Below, piece after piece: positions 18,939 through 28,145 of a stretch of DNA of 64,000 bases; the stretch's first letter is position 1, and the number at the start of each line of letters is the position of its first letter. The notes under the pieces are model-generated. The model searched no databases and had not been told where the DNA came from. It saw only the letters and a program-made list of their open reading frames with translations. The position numbers and the translations under genes are program-made. The stretch is taken from contig NZ_KB892382.1 in NCBI RefSeq assembly GCF_000373765.1, positions 1 to 64,000 on the forward strand, read 5' to 3'. This stretch comes from Legionella shakespearei DSM 23087 (lineage in GTDB: Bacteria; Pseudomonadota; Gammaproteobacteria; Legionellales; Legionellaceae).

Positions 18939-19103
18939 TATGCATATAAACCGTAAATAATTTGGCTAAAGTAGGCAATCATGATATTTTATAGGCATGT
19001 TGTAAGCCCTTGTTTAGAAATATAAATGATGCTATTTCGGTGGGCCTGAATAATTACAACAGTTTTAGGATGTGTTACTGGAACGTTAAGCTCAGGAGGA
19101 GCT

Positions 19104-20129
19104 ATGCACCATTTTTCTATACCTACCTGTTACTTTCCAAGTACTGCTGTTTTTGTAGATGACAGTCGAGACTTTCTGCTCAATTTTGTTTTGCAGCTTG
19201 ATGAAGGATTAGCCTATCGCGTATTTGATTCGCCCTTCAATGCTTTGGACTGTATTCATAAAAAACGATGTGAACTTGAATTATTAAGTCAACGATGTAT
19301 CAGTGAATATACAGAGGCAAAAAACTGTCCATTGACTAATCATACAATCAACCTGGATTTAGCTGCTATTCATGCAGAGGTATACAATTCCAGGCGCTTT
19401 TCAGAAATTTCTGTTGTGGTTGTCGATTATGCCATGCCTGGTATGGATGGATTGGAATTTTGCAGAAGAATTGAAGATACTAACATTAAAAAGATTTTGT
19501 TAACTGGTCAAGCCGATGAAAAATTGGCTATTGAGGCCTTTAACCAGGGATTAATCCACAGATACATCAAAAAGAGCGATCCTGATGTAGCCAATTTGAT
19601 CATTAAAGGCATCCATGATTTGCAATTGCACTATTTCCAAAGCATGTCTGATATGGTTGTCCGCATGTTATCGGTAACTTCTCCAAGCTGTCTGCATGAT
19701 AAAAAATTTGCAGAGCTGTTTTGGGATTTATGCAAAAAGAAGGGCATCGTGGAATTTTATCTTGCGGATAATTCAGGCAGCTTTTTCATGTTGGATGATG
19801 ATGCCAACATCAGTTTCCTTATCGTTAAAAATGAAGCGGATATGCGCCTGCATTATGACTTGGCTTTGGACAATGGTGCCAATGAGGAAGTATTGGATCA
19901 GTTGCTTGGCGGTGAGAAAATCCCTTGTTTCTGGCAAGCCAGTTCCCCAACGCCACAATGGAATGAGTGGGCGAACTGCCTGGTTCCCGCCCATAAATTT
20001 ACTTCCGATGAAACCTATTACTATGCCTATGTTCAAGGTGCAGTCTTGTTTGATGTCCGTATGGACAAAATTCTTTCTTACCACCAGTATCTTGAAGAGT
20101 TGGATGCTGAGGAAATGTTTATTAATTAG
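19104..20129 (+). CDS. lqsR: Quorum-sensing response regulator LqsR
   Basis: Response regulator of the Legionella quorum-sensing system, which controls virulence, competence and the transition to stationary phase. Its 341 residues include a receiver domain with the acidic pair FVDDSR near residue 19, the phosphorylated Asp108 in VVVVDYAMPGMDG, the conserved Thr in KKILLTGQADEK and a late Lys (RYIKKS). The receiver carries an unusual 40-residue insertion before the phosphorylation site. The C-terminal 160 residues form an output domain of no DNA-binding type I recognise. The start has a strong AGGAGGAG site. A family D palindrome separates it from lqsA, which converges on it. Confidence 0.92.
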   Translation: MHHFSIPTCYFPSTAVFVDDSRDFLLNFVLQLDEGLAYRVFDSPFNALDCIHKKRCELELLSQRCISEYTEAKNCPLTNHTINLDLAAIHAEVYNSRRFSEISVVVVDYAMPGMDGLEFCRRIEDTNIKKILLTGQADEKLAIEAFNQGLIHRYIKKSDPDVANLIIKGIHDLQLHYFQSMSDMVVRMLSVTSPSCLHDKKFAELFWDLCKKKGIVEFYLADNSGSFFMLDDDANISFLIVKNEADMRLHYDLALDNGANEEVLDQLLGGEKIPCFWQASSPTPQWNEWANCLVPAHKFTSDETYYYAYVQGAVLFDVRMDKILSYHQYLEELDAEEMFIN

Positions 20130-20235
20130 CGAATTATTTCTTTACATCGTGAACGTTTGAGGGGGTAAGTCAGGAGAATTGAGCCTGTATTGTGATTCGC
20201 TAATCAAGAGTACAAAAGAGCATCATGCTAAGAAC

Positions 20236-20346
20236 ACCGAGCCGCGACCGTAAGGAAGCGGAACAGTTCGATGCACTCCATTGTGAATTACTCATTAGGT
20301 GTACATCCAAAATTTCCGCTCCCTCACGGTCGCGGCTCGGTTTTCT
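20236..20346. repeat. Palindromic repeat family D, copy 1
   Basis: An inverted pair: ACCGAGCCGCGACCGTAAGG at the left and its near complement ending CGGTCGCGGCTCGGTTTTC at the right. A second copy is at 37963-38055. Lying between the convergent lqsR and lqsA, it could act as a bidirectional terminator. Confidence 0.85.
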
Positions 20347-20398
20347 TTAGGTAATGAGAGCATAAGCAAACAGAAGAGGTAGTGCTGATAAATAACTA

Positions 20399-21664
20399 TT
20401 ATTTCCCTGCAAAAAAAGGCATATCCGGCTTTTTTCTGGCTAGTTCAATAAAACAATCAATGATTTGATTTAAATCATTGTTTTCATGGTGTGCACTAAT
20501 CGATAAACGAATCAGGCTTTTGTTCTTTGGGGTTGCTGGAGAGCAAAATACGGCACCAAAAATATCCCTTTTTTCCAGTTCATTGCGTAACCAGATAGTG
20601 TTAGCTTCCGTGCCGGCTATAATTGGGATAATTTGCGAATTGCTGTTACCCAGATAAAACCCATGGTTTAAAAGCGATTTTCGTAAGTAATCAGCATTGG
20701 CATGAAGTTTTTCCCTGCGCCACTCTTCATCGGAAATAATGTCCAGTGATGCTGTGAACCCCGCTAAATCCTGAGGGACTAATGCAGAGCTGAATATCGC
20801 TGGAAGAGAAGAATAACGAATAAATTCAATAAGTTGATTTTTTCCTGTAATCAGGCCTCCTCTACCCGAAAAGGCCTTAGCCAGGCTTGCAGTGATTACA
20901 TCTACCTGGTCTGACAAACCAAGAGCAGCAACCAAACCTTTACCTTGTGGCCCATGTGTTCCCAGTGAATGCGACTCATCAACTATAAGTAAACACTGGT
21001 ACTGGCGAGCTATGTTTACATATTCTTGCAACGGGCTAATAGTTCCTGTGGTGCTATAAATAGAATCAATGGCAATAATCCCTGGGCCGTGTCGTTGCAA
21101 GCGTTTGCACAAAGACTCAATTGAATTATGCTGAAACGGTACAGATTTGGCACCCGCAGCCTTTACTCCCGCCCAAAAGGACATATGAGTATAAAAATCG
21201 AGATAAACAGGAACATTAGGTTTGGTCAAGGCCTGAATCAGTCCTACATTAGCGCACCAGCCCGATTGGCAAAGCAAGCTTGCAGGATAGCCGAGAAATT
21301 CACTGAATTGCTGCTCACAAGTATCCAGCAATTGACTGTTATTACTTAAAAAAACAGCGGATTGCATTTGGCCGTTGCCGTGTTTTTGCATTGCCTCAAT
21401 CTGGGCATGGAGTAACTTGGGATGCCGGCTGATATGCAGATAGTCGTTACTGGATAAGATCAGGGAGGTAGACTCAGGTGTCTTTCCATTCATGATATGC
21501 TTGCCTTGCCAGGATTTATTGACACGCTCTTCAAAATACTTTGCTATCGCTTCATTAATGAAGTCTGGATAGTTATTGGTGTCTGTCGTTGATTTACAAC
21601 CGTCTGATTCAGTGCTTTTAATGTATTCTTGATTAGTCATCCCTAACGCCGGATTTCTTTCCAT
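20399..21664 (-). CDS. lqsA: Alpha-hydroxyketone autoinducer synthase LqsA
   Basis: PLP-dependent acyl-CoA transferase of the alpha-oxoamine synthase family (relatives BioF, KBL, CqsA) that makes the Legionella autoinducer LAI-1 (3-hydroxypentadecan-4-one). The 421-residue product shows SSNDYLHIS, the cofactor-contact motif IVDESHSLGTHG near residue 227 and the PLP lysine in ITASLAKAFSGRGG (about Lys263). Without its context it could be taken for BioF, but it sits beside lqsR and lqsS and no other bio gene is near. The start may be the ATG at 21640 instead; neither has a good ribosome site. Confidence 0.9.
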   Translation of the reverse strand: MERNPALGMTNQEYIKSTESDGCKSTTDTNNYPDFINEAIAKYFEERVNKSWQGKHIMNGKTPESTSLILSSNDYLHISRHPKLLHAQIEAMQKHGNGQMQSAVFLSNNSQLLDTCEQQFSEFLGYPASLLCQSGWCANVGLIQALTKPNVPVYLDFYTHMSFWAGVKAAGAKSVPFQHNSIESLCKRLQRHGPGIIAIDSIYSTTGTISPLQEYVNIARQYQCLLIVDESHSLGTHGPQGKGLVAALGLSDQVDVITASLAKAFSGRGGLITGKNQLIEFIRYSSLPAIFSSALVPQDLAGFTASLDIISDEEWRREKLHANADYLRKSLLNHGFYLGNSNSQIIPIIAGTEANTIWLRNELEKRDIFGAVFCSPATPKNKSLIRLSISAHHENNDLNQIIDCFIELARKKPDMPFFAGK

Positions 21665-21798
21665 TGGATGCAGTGTAGCACAACCACCGGCTTGACGTGA
21701 TCCAAATTTACAGTTACTTGCTTTTTTTACTGCCAGTGCTGGAAAAAAACATCACTTGCCGGTATGATTTTTAAATTATCAAAAAAGAGGGCGCAACC

Positions 21799-22227
21799 AT
21801 GAGGTTGAGTATCGTAGCGCTGTTATCTTTATTTTCTTTTGCTTTATATGCCTTGGAAGATATGGACCGACTGCAAATACAGCAGAGAATTCAACCTGTA
21901 GGTAAAGTGCGAGTCGAAGATCAAAATGATAGTTCGTCTCCATCAGGCGTTGAAAATAAGGCGGCAACCGAAGTTGCAGTGAAAAAGGAACCTGGCCAGG
22001 AAACTTACGAACAGTATTGTATTATCTGTCATCGTGATGGTTTGGCTGGTGCGCCTAAATTCCGTGATGCAAATGATTGGAAGTCTCATATGCAAGGGAA
22101 AAAAATCGATGATCTGCTTGCCGTTGCAATCAAGGGTTTGAATGCCATGCCGGCTAAAGGAACCTGTTTTGAATGCAGTGATGAAGAACTCAAGGATGCA
22201 ATAATTTATATGATGCCTAAATCATGA
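21799..22227 (+). CDS. Cytochrome c5-type monohaem cytochrome c
   Basis: A periplasmic electron carrier of 142 residues with an N-terminal signal peptide (residues 1-17, ending LYA). A low-complexity linker follows, then a class I cytochrome domain with the haem site CIICH near residue 76, a distal Met near the end ([12 protein letters not shown]) and a second CxxC typical of cytochrome c5. Its stop overlaps the start of dsbB (ATGA), so the two are translated together. Confidence 0.9.
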   Translation: MRLSIVALLSLFSFALYALEDMDRLQIQQRIQPVGKVRVEDQNDSSSPSGVENKAATEVAVKKEPGQETYEQYCIICHRDGLAGAPKFRDANDWKSHMQGKKIDDLLAVAIKGLNAMPAKGTCFECSDEELKDAIIYMMPKS

Positions 22228-22724
22228 AGAAAATCACTTACAGGAAAATTCAGTCCGTTTTAGCAATGGTTACTGTCGTTGTATTATTGTCATCATTTTA
22301 TCTGCAATATTCTGTAGGGCTTCAACCTTGTCCTTTATGCCTCATGCAACGTATTTGTGTTTTCTTATTGTTGGGTCTCATGGGCTTAAGTCTCGGCACT
22401 TTAAGAAAGGCTCATATTGTAAGCCTTATTCAAGTCATTATTGCAACGGCGGGACTGTTTTTTGCCTCAAGGCATTTATGGTTGCAGTCTTTGCCATCAG
22501 GTCAGGCTCCCGCCTGTATGCCAGGATTAGATGTTTTGATTCACTATTTTCCATGGCAAACCGTTCTTCATGCTTTATTATGGGGCGCTGGTGACTGTGC
22601 TGAGGTAGACTGGAGCATGTGGGGCATTTCCATGCCTGGCTGGAGTGCGCTGTATTTCCTTTTTATGATAGTTTCCGGCTTGTTCCTGTATTTTCAGACT
22701 CGTGCCTTATCACCAGATAAATAA
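22224..22724 (+). CDS. dsbB: Disulfide bond formation protein DsbB
   Basis: Inner membrane protein that reoxidises DsbA using quinone. The 166-residue product has four membrane helices, the first redox pair in [10 protein letters not shown] near residue 37, and the second pair split between PACMPG and GDCAEVDW in the second periplasmic loop. This matches the family in length and order. It is translationally coupled to the cytochrome gene. Confidence 0.92.
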   Translation: MKKITYRKIQSVLAMVTVVVLLSSFYLQYSVGLQPCPLCLMQRICVFLLLGLMGLSLGTLRKAHIVSLIQVIIATAGLFFASRHLWLQSLPSGQAPACMPGLDVLIHYFPWQTVLHALLWGAGDCAEVDWSMWGISMPGWSALYFLFMIVSGLFLYFQTRALSPDK

Positions 22725-22791
22725 TTTAATTACTGGTAATAGTGGTTCGATTTGGCTATTATTGCTCCTTTTTTGATTGCCCATTCTATTC

Positions 22792-23961
22792 ATGACTACC
22801 TTTTCTTGCGAAGTGCTTTATCGACATTCTGCTACTAAAGCACGGGTTACGCGCGTTACTACCCCTCATGGGGAGTTTATAACACCGGTGTTTATGCCTG
22901 TGGGAACGCGCGCGGGTGTTAATAATATGACCGCAAAGGAATTGCAAGAAGCAGGAAGTCAGATTATTTTAGGCGGGAATACCTATCACATGTTATGTGC
23001 TCCCGGGATGCGTGTTATAGAAAAGGCTGGCGGGATGCATCCGTTTATGGATTGGCATAGCCCTATGTTGACCGACAGTGGTGGTTTTCAAGTCTTTAGC
23101 CTGTCTAAAAACAAAGAAATTTGTACCATTGATGAAGAGGGGGCGCATTTTAAATTACCCGGAAGCCAGGGACTTATCCATATGACGCCTGAAATGTCTT
23201 TGGAGACGCAAAAAATCATTGGTGCAGATATTATTATGGCCTTTGATCAATGCACTCCGGATAGCTGCAGCAAAGAAGAAGTGCAGCATATCATGACGCG
23301 TACCCATCGTTGGTTGCGCCAGTCTATGAATTATCATCAGCAACATCCTCTTTCTCGTTATGGATACCAGCAAGCCTTATTTGGCATAGTGCAAGGCGGT
23401 ATTTTTGAAGATTTACGCCAGGAAAGCGCGGATTTTGTTGCGTCTATGAATACCGATGGCATTGCTATAGGCGGTGAAACAATAGGTTTTGATATGAAAA
23501 CCACGGTTGATGTCATACGCTGGGTTCGTGATTACCTCCCTGAAAACAAACCTCGTTACACTATGGGGGTTGGCATGTCACCTCAGGATCTTTTGGAGGT
23601 TGTTGCTGAGGGCATTGATATGTTTGATTGCGTGGCGCCAACCCGCAATGCACGGCATGGTGCTCTTTATTGTGGTGGGTTAGTACCTGATGGGGATTGG
23701 TTGCGTTTTAAAAGTGACTATGAAAATGAACGCATTCAAATAAAAAAATCATGTTTTGCTGATGATTTATCCCCTGTTATGGCAAGCTGTACCTGTTACA
23801 CCTGCCGCAATTATTCACGTTCCTGTTTGCATCATTTATTTAAACGAAAAGCCAATTTATTCACGGCCCTTGCAAGCATTCATAATATCCATGTATTGCA
23901 CGATGTTTGTGATAAAATGCGCGCTTTGGTGATCAATTCATCGCAGTCGAGTTATTCTTAA
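22792..23961 (+). CDS. tgt: tRNA-guanine transglycosylase
   Basis: Exchanges guanine 34 for preQ1 in tRNAs with GUN anticodons (queuosine pathway). The product of 389 residues has the catalytic motifs LTDSGGFQVFSL and AFDQCTP, AIGGETIG, the second active-site Asp in MFDCVAPTRNARHG, and the zinc site CTCYTC with RSCLHH. I place the start at the ATG at 22792; the upstream TTG adds five residues and neither has a clear ribosome site. Its pathway partner queH is at 5.7 kb. Confidence 0.96.
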   Translation: MTTFSCEVLYRHSATKARVTRVTTPHGEFITPVFMPVGTRAGVNNMTAKELQEAGSQIILGGNTYHMLCAPGMRVIEKAGGMHPFMDWHSPMLTDSGGFQVFSLSKNKEICTIDEEGAHFKLPGSQGLIHMTPEMSLETQKIIGADIIMAFDQCTPDSCSKEEVQHIMTRTHRWLRQSMNYHQQHPLSRYGYQQALFGIVQGGIFEDLRQESADFVASMNTDGIAIGGETIGFDMKTTVDVIRWVRDYLPENKPRYTMGVGMSPQDLLEVVAEGIDMFDCVAPTRNARHGALYCGGLVPDGDWLRFKSDYENERIQIKKSCFADDLSPVMASCTCYTCRNYSRSCLHHLFKRKANLFTALASIHNIHVLHDVCDKMRALVINSSQSSYS

Positions 23962-24010
23962 CAATTTATTACATCAGTTTTTTATATTTTAGAGATAATC
24001 AGGAGAGATA

Positions 24011-24502
24011 ATGGTTGTAATTAGCACATCTAAAGGTGATATTCATCTGCAGCTTGATACTGAAAATACTCCCGCAACAGCGGAGAATTTTCTGAATTAT
24101 ATACGTAACGGTTTTTATAATGATACGATTTTCCATCGTGTTATTGACGGATTTATGATTCAGGGCGGTGGATTAACTGCTGATATGGAACAGAAAGCAA
24201 CTAAAGAGCCGGTCAGGAATGAAGCAAAAAATGCAAAACCTAACAAGCGTGGCACTATAGCCATGGCGCGTACTATGGATCCTCATTCTGCAACAGCCCA
24301 GTTTTTTATTAATGTTGCTGATAATGGTTTTCTGAATTACAGCGGTGATCATCCTCAGGGATTTGGTTATTGTGTTTTTGGTGAAGTAACAGAGGGTATG
24401 GATGTTGTAGACGCCATTGCCAAAGTAAAGACAGCGCAACGTATGGGACATGGTGATGTTCCCGTTGAAGAGGTCAGTATTCTTGAAATAAAAGAAGCAT
24501 AA
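24011..24502 (+). CDS. ppiB: Cyclophilin-type peptidyl-prolyl isomerase B
   Basis: Cytoplasmic prolyl isomerase, 163 residues with no signal peptide. It contains the cyclophilin core [14 protein letters not shown] (catalytic Arg), [20 protein letters not shown] and [16 protein letters not shown]. The ATG has AGGAGAG upstream. It follows tgt by 49 bases and may be cotranscribed. A family B palindrome begins nine bases after its stop and may end the transcript. Confidence 0.96.
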   Translation: MVVISTSKGDIHLQLDTENTPATAENFLNYIRNGFYNDTIFHRVIDGFMIQGGGLTADMEQKATKEPVRNEAKNAKPNKRGTIAMARTMDPHSATAQFFINVADNGFLNYSGDHPQGFGYCVFGEVTEGMDVVDAIAKVKTAQRMGHGDVPVEEVSILEIKEA

Positions 24503-24510
24503 ATTAAATT

Positions 24511-24615
24511 CACGTCGTCCTGAGCGCGTCTTTTTGCGCGAAGGATCTCCCAATACTGGCACCATGCCGCTTTCAGGAGATCCTTCGCGCAAAAAGACGC
24601 GCTCAGGACGACGTG
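24511..24615. repeat. Palindromic repeat family B, copy 1
   Basis: Near-perfect palindrome of about 105 bp. The arms start CACGTCGTCCTGAGCGCGTC, continue through TTTTTGCGCGAAGGATCTCC, and return as the complement after a short loop. Other copies are at 36595-36686, 38127-38230, 55421-55523 and a half copy at 49591-49646. A family E half-element follows at 24647-24671. Confidence 0.92.
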
Positions 24616-24685
24616 GATCGGGGGATGGCATAGATGTGTAGAAGAGGCAGTTGCAAGCAGACCGGGCTACATTCTGTTCGTCCAA

Positions 24686-25315
24686 TTATTTTTTCCGCTT
24701 TTTAACGCTTTCTGAATAATCAAAAATAGGGATTTGAATATGAAAGAAAATAGCCAATAGCCTTGCGGTAAAAATACTGATTAAAGTAATAATAATGTTA
24801 ATGTTCTTGGGGACATGAAAATAGCCCAGGATGATAAACAGTAACGCTCCAGCCAGAGCAATGACGGCATAAAGTTCCTTTCTTAATACCAGAGGAATGT
24901 CATTGCATAATATATCGCGTAACATTCCGCCACAAATACCAGTAAGCATGCCACCGATAACCGCAACACTGGGCGGCATCCCATGCGACAGTACCTTTTG
25001 AGTACCAATAATCACAAATGCGGATAAGCCCAAGGCATCTAATATTAAAAACACTTTCATTATTTTAACTAATGAATGGGCAATAAAAATAGTTAAAAAG
25101 GCGCAAATGGAGGTATATAACAAATATTCGGGATGGGCTACCCAGGTAAGAGGATAAGTATTAAGCAGGGCATCCCGTACTGTTCCCCCACCTAAGGCTG
25201 TTATATTGGCTATGAGCATCACACCAAAAAAATCCATTTTTTTCCGGCCAGCGGCTAAAGCACCTGTTATGGCTTCTACACAAATGCCCATAATGAAAAG
25301 AAAGTGGAGCAGCAT
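24686..25315 (-). CDS. TRIC-type (UPF0126) membrane protein
   Basis: A protein of about 210 residues with seven predicted membrane helices, carrying two copies of the UPF0126/TRIC domain. The Gly-rich motifs ALGGGTVRDALLN near residue 42 and GICGGMLRDILCNDIPLVL near 125 are diagnostic. Bacterial TRIC proteins are thought to form cation channels; the natural substrate here is unknown. The start is uncertain: the open frame reaches 25345 through TTG and GTG codons, and I prefer the ATG at 25315. Confidence 0.88.
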   Translation of the reverse strand: MLLHFLFIMGICVEAITGALAAGRKKMDFFGVMLIANITALGGGTVRDALLNTYPLTWVAHPEYLLYTSICAFLTIFIAHSLVKIMKVFLILDALGLSAFVIIGTQKVLSHGMPPSVAVIGGMLTGICGGMLRDILCNDIPLVLRKELYAVIALAGALLFIILGYFHVPKNINIIITLISIFTARLLAIFFHIQIPIFDYSESVKKRKK

Positions 25316-25427
25316 ATGATTCACTATTACTAAAACAAAAAACAAGGCTAATACTATTAAAACAAATGGCGAAATACCATACTTCTACTAGAATTTAATT
25401 AAGCACAGTCAAGGGCGGAGCCACTTA

Positions 25428-25763
25428 ATGGATGCAGAAGAAATTGAAAATGATGCTGTCTTTGAGAATATTGCTCAACTTATGCGAAAATTAAAGGAAT
25501 TGCGCTATGAAATTGTGCAACAGGAAAATAATAATGAGCACTCGCAGCAATTGAGCGATCTTGCGGCAGGGGTAAGTGAGGCAATCGGTAACCTGGATAT
25601 TTTAGTTGAATTACTAGGCAGCGAAAATGAAGAATTAAAACAGGCGCTTAATAGTAAAGATGCGCTTCAAGCCTTAAATGGTATGGTAGAAAAGTTCAGT
25701 TCTGGACTGGATACACTGGCTAATGATTTTAATTCTAAAATTTCCCCATCAATGAATAGCTAA
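25428..25763 (+). CDS. Small coiled-coil hypothetical protein, 111 aa
   Basis: An acidic, helical protein with no membrane segment. Heptad-like Leu spacing (IAQLMRKLKELRYEI, then LSDLAAGVSEAIGNLDILVE) suggests a coiled coil over most of its length. There is a GGAG ribosome site about nine bases before the ATG. It stands alone between the TRIC gene (divergent) and a large nested palindrome. I do not recognise a family. Confidence 0.7.
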   Translation: MDAEEIENDAVFENIAQLMRKLKELRYEIVQQENNNEHSQQLSDLAAGVSEAIGNLDILVELLGSENEELKQALNSKDALQALNGMVEKFSSGLDTLANDFNSKISPSMNS

Positions 25764-25830
25764 TATCTTATCCATTCTTTCTGAGCTGAGGCTCTGAATC
25801 ACTGCTATTAAGTTAAGCGCTACTCCACTC

Positions 25831-26209
25831 CTTAACTTAACGTGAATTTCGGATAAGAAGCTTGTTTTATCCAGTCGTTACTTCGATGCCGTTCGGGCTG
25901 AGGAAGCATAGCCGTCGGGCTAAGGCTCGAAACTTAAAATGTGGCAGGGTCTGGCTCCCTCGCCCGCGAAAGGAATTATATTAATAATCATATTTTTATC
26001 GCGGGAGAGGGCTGGGGAGAGGGTTAAGACCGATATTGGCCCTCTCCCTAACCCTCTCCCGCGTTCAACTACAGTTCTATACATGAATTTCTAGCGCGGG
26101 CGAGGGGACTGAACCGTGCCGTTTGCTTCTTCTGAGCCTCAGCCCGAACGGCATCGAAGTAACGACTGGATAAAACAAGCTTCTTATCCGAAACTCACGT
26201 TAACTTAAT
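25831..26209. repeat. Palindromic repeat family C, copy 2, with an inner palindrome inserted
   Basis: The outer arms CTTAACTTAACGTGAATTTC (25831) and its complement ending at 26209 enclose the same CTTCGATGCCGTTCGGGCTG core as copy 1. The core is interrupted by a second palindrome at about 25943-26120, bounded by CTCCCTCGCCCGCG and CGCGGGCGAGGGG, with an internal GGGAGAGGGCTGGGGAGAGG hairpin. With its flanks it fills the 478-base gap between the coiled-coil gene and the MFS gene, and no gene is seen there. Confidence 0.85.
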
Positions 26210-26241
26210 GGCAGCGAGGTCCTGAATCCGGGTTCTGATGT

Positions 26242-27585
26242 TCAAATTTCCGCCGGCTTTCTGTACTGCACGGAAAAAACGGGCTTTTCTGTTTCCAGCA
26301 TACTGATGTTGTAATTGTTTCTGCCATTTCTATATCGCTGAGCCAGAAACCTGATATTCAGCAGGACTACAGTAGATAAAACAATGATAATGCAGCTTGG
26401 TGAGCTTGGCATATGGGTTTTACGAGCCAGATAATCCGACAGCAAGGGAGGCAGCCCTGCAGCAAGACTCGCGGCAATGGAATAGACGATAGATAACGCA
26501 GTGCAGCGAATTTGCAGCGGAAATAATTCAGTAAGCAATACTGTAGACACGCTGTAATAACAGGCGCATGGGATGGAGATAATTAATTGCATTAAAATGA
26601 AATACCAGACATTTCCATAGTTGATTATGTGCATAAAGGGATAGGCCATGATCAAGAGACCAGAACTTGCAAACGTTAACATTTTTAAGCGATCCTGCTT
26701 GTCAGATAACCAGCCAAAAAAGGGAATAAGCAAGGTGACAAAAGCCAGGGAAAAAATATTAGATGTCATGATGAGTGATCGAGGGATGTGTGCATATTGT
26801 ATTGCGTGAAGTGGAATATAAAGATAAAAAAAGAAACCTGTTGTAACGGATAGGAATACTGAAAAAAAAGCAAAATAAAACATAAACGGATGCTTTTTTA
26901 CAAAAGTAAGCGATTGCTTGTATATGCTGCGAGTGGTGGGTTTTTCCCTGTTGGCATAGTAAACAATATAAGCCAGGCTTTCCGGCATTTTTGCCCGAAT
27001 GTAAAAGCCAATCAATGTAGTGAGCAATGCGAATAAAAAGGGAATGCGCCAGAGGTCGGAGTATTCAGGATGGATTTTTGCATAATGATGAAAGCCTTCT
27101 GCAACCAGGCAGGCAAGCAGATAACCTGCCTTGACCCCCACAGAGGACCAACACCCTCGAAATCCTCGTTGACTGGTATCACCACTTTCTACCAGCAGTG
27201 ACGAGGAATTTAAAAATTCTGAGCCAAGAGCCATGCTTTGGATAATGCGTAAGGCCAGCAATAATCCCACTGCATATAAGCCAATATGTTCATAAGCTGG
27301 AATAACACCTATTAATGCCGTAGACGCTCCCATGATCAGTATCGATGCCATTAGAACATTTTTACGGCCATATAAATCAGAGAGCAACCCCAGAACGAAA
27401 GCACCTATGGGTTTTGCCAGATAAGCAATAAAAATCAAGGACAGCATGACTGTCGGTTTGCCTTTGGTATCCCCAAGAAGTACGCGAGATAATTCAGAAG
27501 ATAAAAAATAACAAATGGACATATCATAAGCTTCTACAATATTACCCATTAATCCGCCTGATATTACTTTATTTTGATGTTTCAT
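26242..27585 (-). CDS. MFS transporter, metabolite:H+ symporter type
   Basis: A 12-helix major facilitator protein of about 447 residues, resembling the ProP/MHS group. The opening GGLMGNIVEAYDMSICYF, the loop motif GLLSDLYGRKNVLMAS and the mid-protein GFYIRAKMPES are typical. Substrate unknown; relatives take up betaine, proline, citrate or dicarboxylates, and Legionella has many such importers. The start is placed at the ATG at 27585, overlapping the end of the upstream gene by 17 bases; the frame is open further upstream. The overlap suggests a shared job with the sensor-like protein. Confidence 0.88.
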   Translation of the reverse strand: MKHQNKVISGGLMGNIVEAYDMSICYFLSSELSRVLLGDTKGKPTVMLSLIFIAYLAKPIGAFVLGLLSDLYGRKNVLMASILIMGASTALIGVIPAYEHIGLYAVGLLLALRIIQSMALGSEFLNSSSLLVESGDTSQRGFRGCWSSVGVKAGYLLACLVAEGFHHYAKIHPEYSDLWRIPFLFALLTTLIGFYIRAKMPESLAYIVYYANREKPTTRSIYKQSLTFVKKHPFMFYFAFFSVFLSVTTGFFFYLYIPLHAIQYAHIPRSLIMTSNIFSLAFVTLLIPFFGWLSDKQDRLKMLTFASSGLLIMAYPFMHIINYGNVWYFILMQLIISIPCACYYSVSTVLLTELFPLQIRCTALSIVYSIAASLAAGLPPLLSDYLARKTHMPSSPSCIIIVLSTVVLLNIRFLAQRYRNGRNNYNISMLETEKPVFSVQYRKPAEI

Positions 27586-28132
27586 AGTGTGCCTGTCTGG
27601 ATAAAGGGTTTGATGCAGAAGAATCATAGGAATTAAAAATAGAACTGAGCATATTGGAACAATATTGACCTATTTTGTAAAAGTCTTCCTGTCGGGTTGC
27701 AAACAGTTCGCGGGTAGAGGCGCAATTCTTCTGGCTGGCTAGTGAATAAATGACAAAAGCATCGTCTATTTGAGCGGCAAGGGATATACCTAGAGGTAAC
27801 CCATGCTTAATCTGTTTCAGATAATACAATTCATCGTAGCGTGTCTGGGAATATAAAGTCTGCCAGTAAGCCTGAGCTTTAAGATGAAACCAACGGGGGC
27901 TATAAGACTGATCGTAATGCCACAAAGATCCATTAAATAAATTAAATTCCAGGGCTGGAGTAGAGGACAAAACCAACAGTTCATTATTCTTATTGATGCG
28001 AGTTATGGAAATATGATTTATTTCATGAATTCCCAGTATGTCCCTGAATACATTTGACACTTTGCTTTTATGAGCAAAAAGTACTTCCAGCATTTGCGGG
28101 TGGAGCACTAAACAATTACGGCTATTTTCCAT
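27569..28132 (-). CDS. Putative sensory domain protein, 187 aa (LuxR ligand-domain-like, no HTH)
   Basis: A soluble protein with the look of an autoinducer-binding or GAF/PAS fold. It reads HPQMLEVLFAHKSKVSNV, then a mixed alpha/beta core (NHISITRINKNNELLVLSS, FNLFNGSLWHYDQSY), ending in helices. There is no DNA-binding domain. I cannot assign it firmly. It overlaps the MFS gene and follows the XRE regulator by 13 bases, so the three genes appear to be one unit. Confidence 0.6.
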   Translation of the reverse strand: MENSRNCLVLHPQMLEVLFAHKSKVSNVFRDILGIHEINHISITRINKNNELLVLSSTPALEFNLFNGSLWHYDQSYSPRWFHLKAQAYWQTLYSQTRYDELYYLKQIKHGLPLGISLAAQIDDAFVIYSLASQKNCASTRELFATRQEDFYKIGQYCSNMLSSIFNSYDSSASNPLSRQAHYETSK

Positions 28133-28145
28133 GAGTAGTTCTTAT

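Noticed and set aside
19696-20160. Open frame of 154 codons inside lqsR
   Set aside because: Out-of-frame shadow of the C-terminal domain of lqsR, with no ribosome site.
20399-21664. Calling this gene bioF
   Set aside because: The enzyme family fits BioF, but location with lqsR and lqsS and lack of other biotin genes favour lqsA.
24173-24685. Open frame of 170 codons opposite ppiB
   Set aside because: It runs antisense to ppiB and through a family B palindrome. The peptide PERVFLREGSP it contains recurs wherever that repeat is found (36557, 38042, 49526, 55460), showing it is repeat translation.
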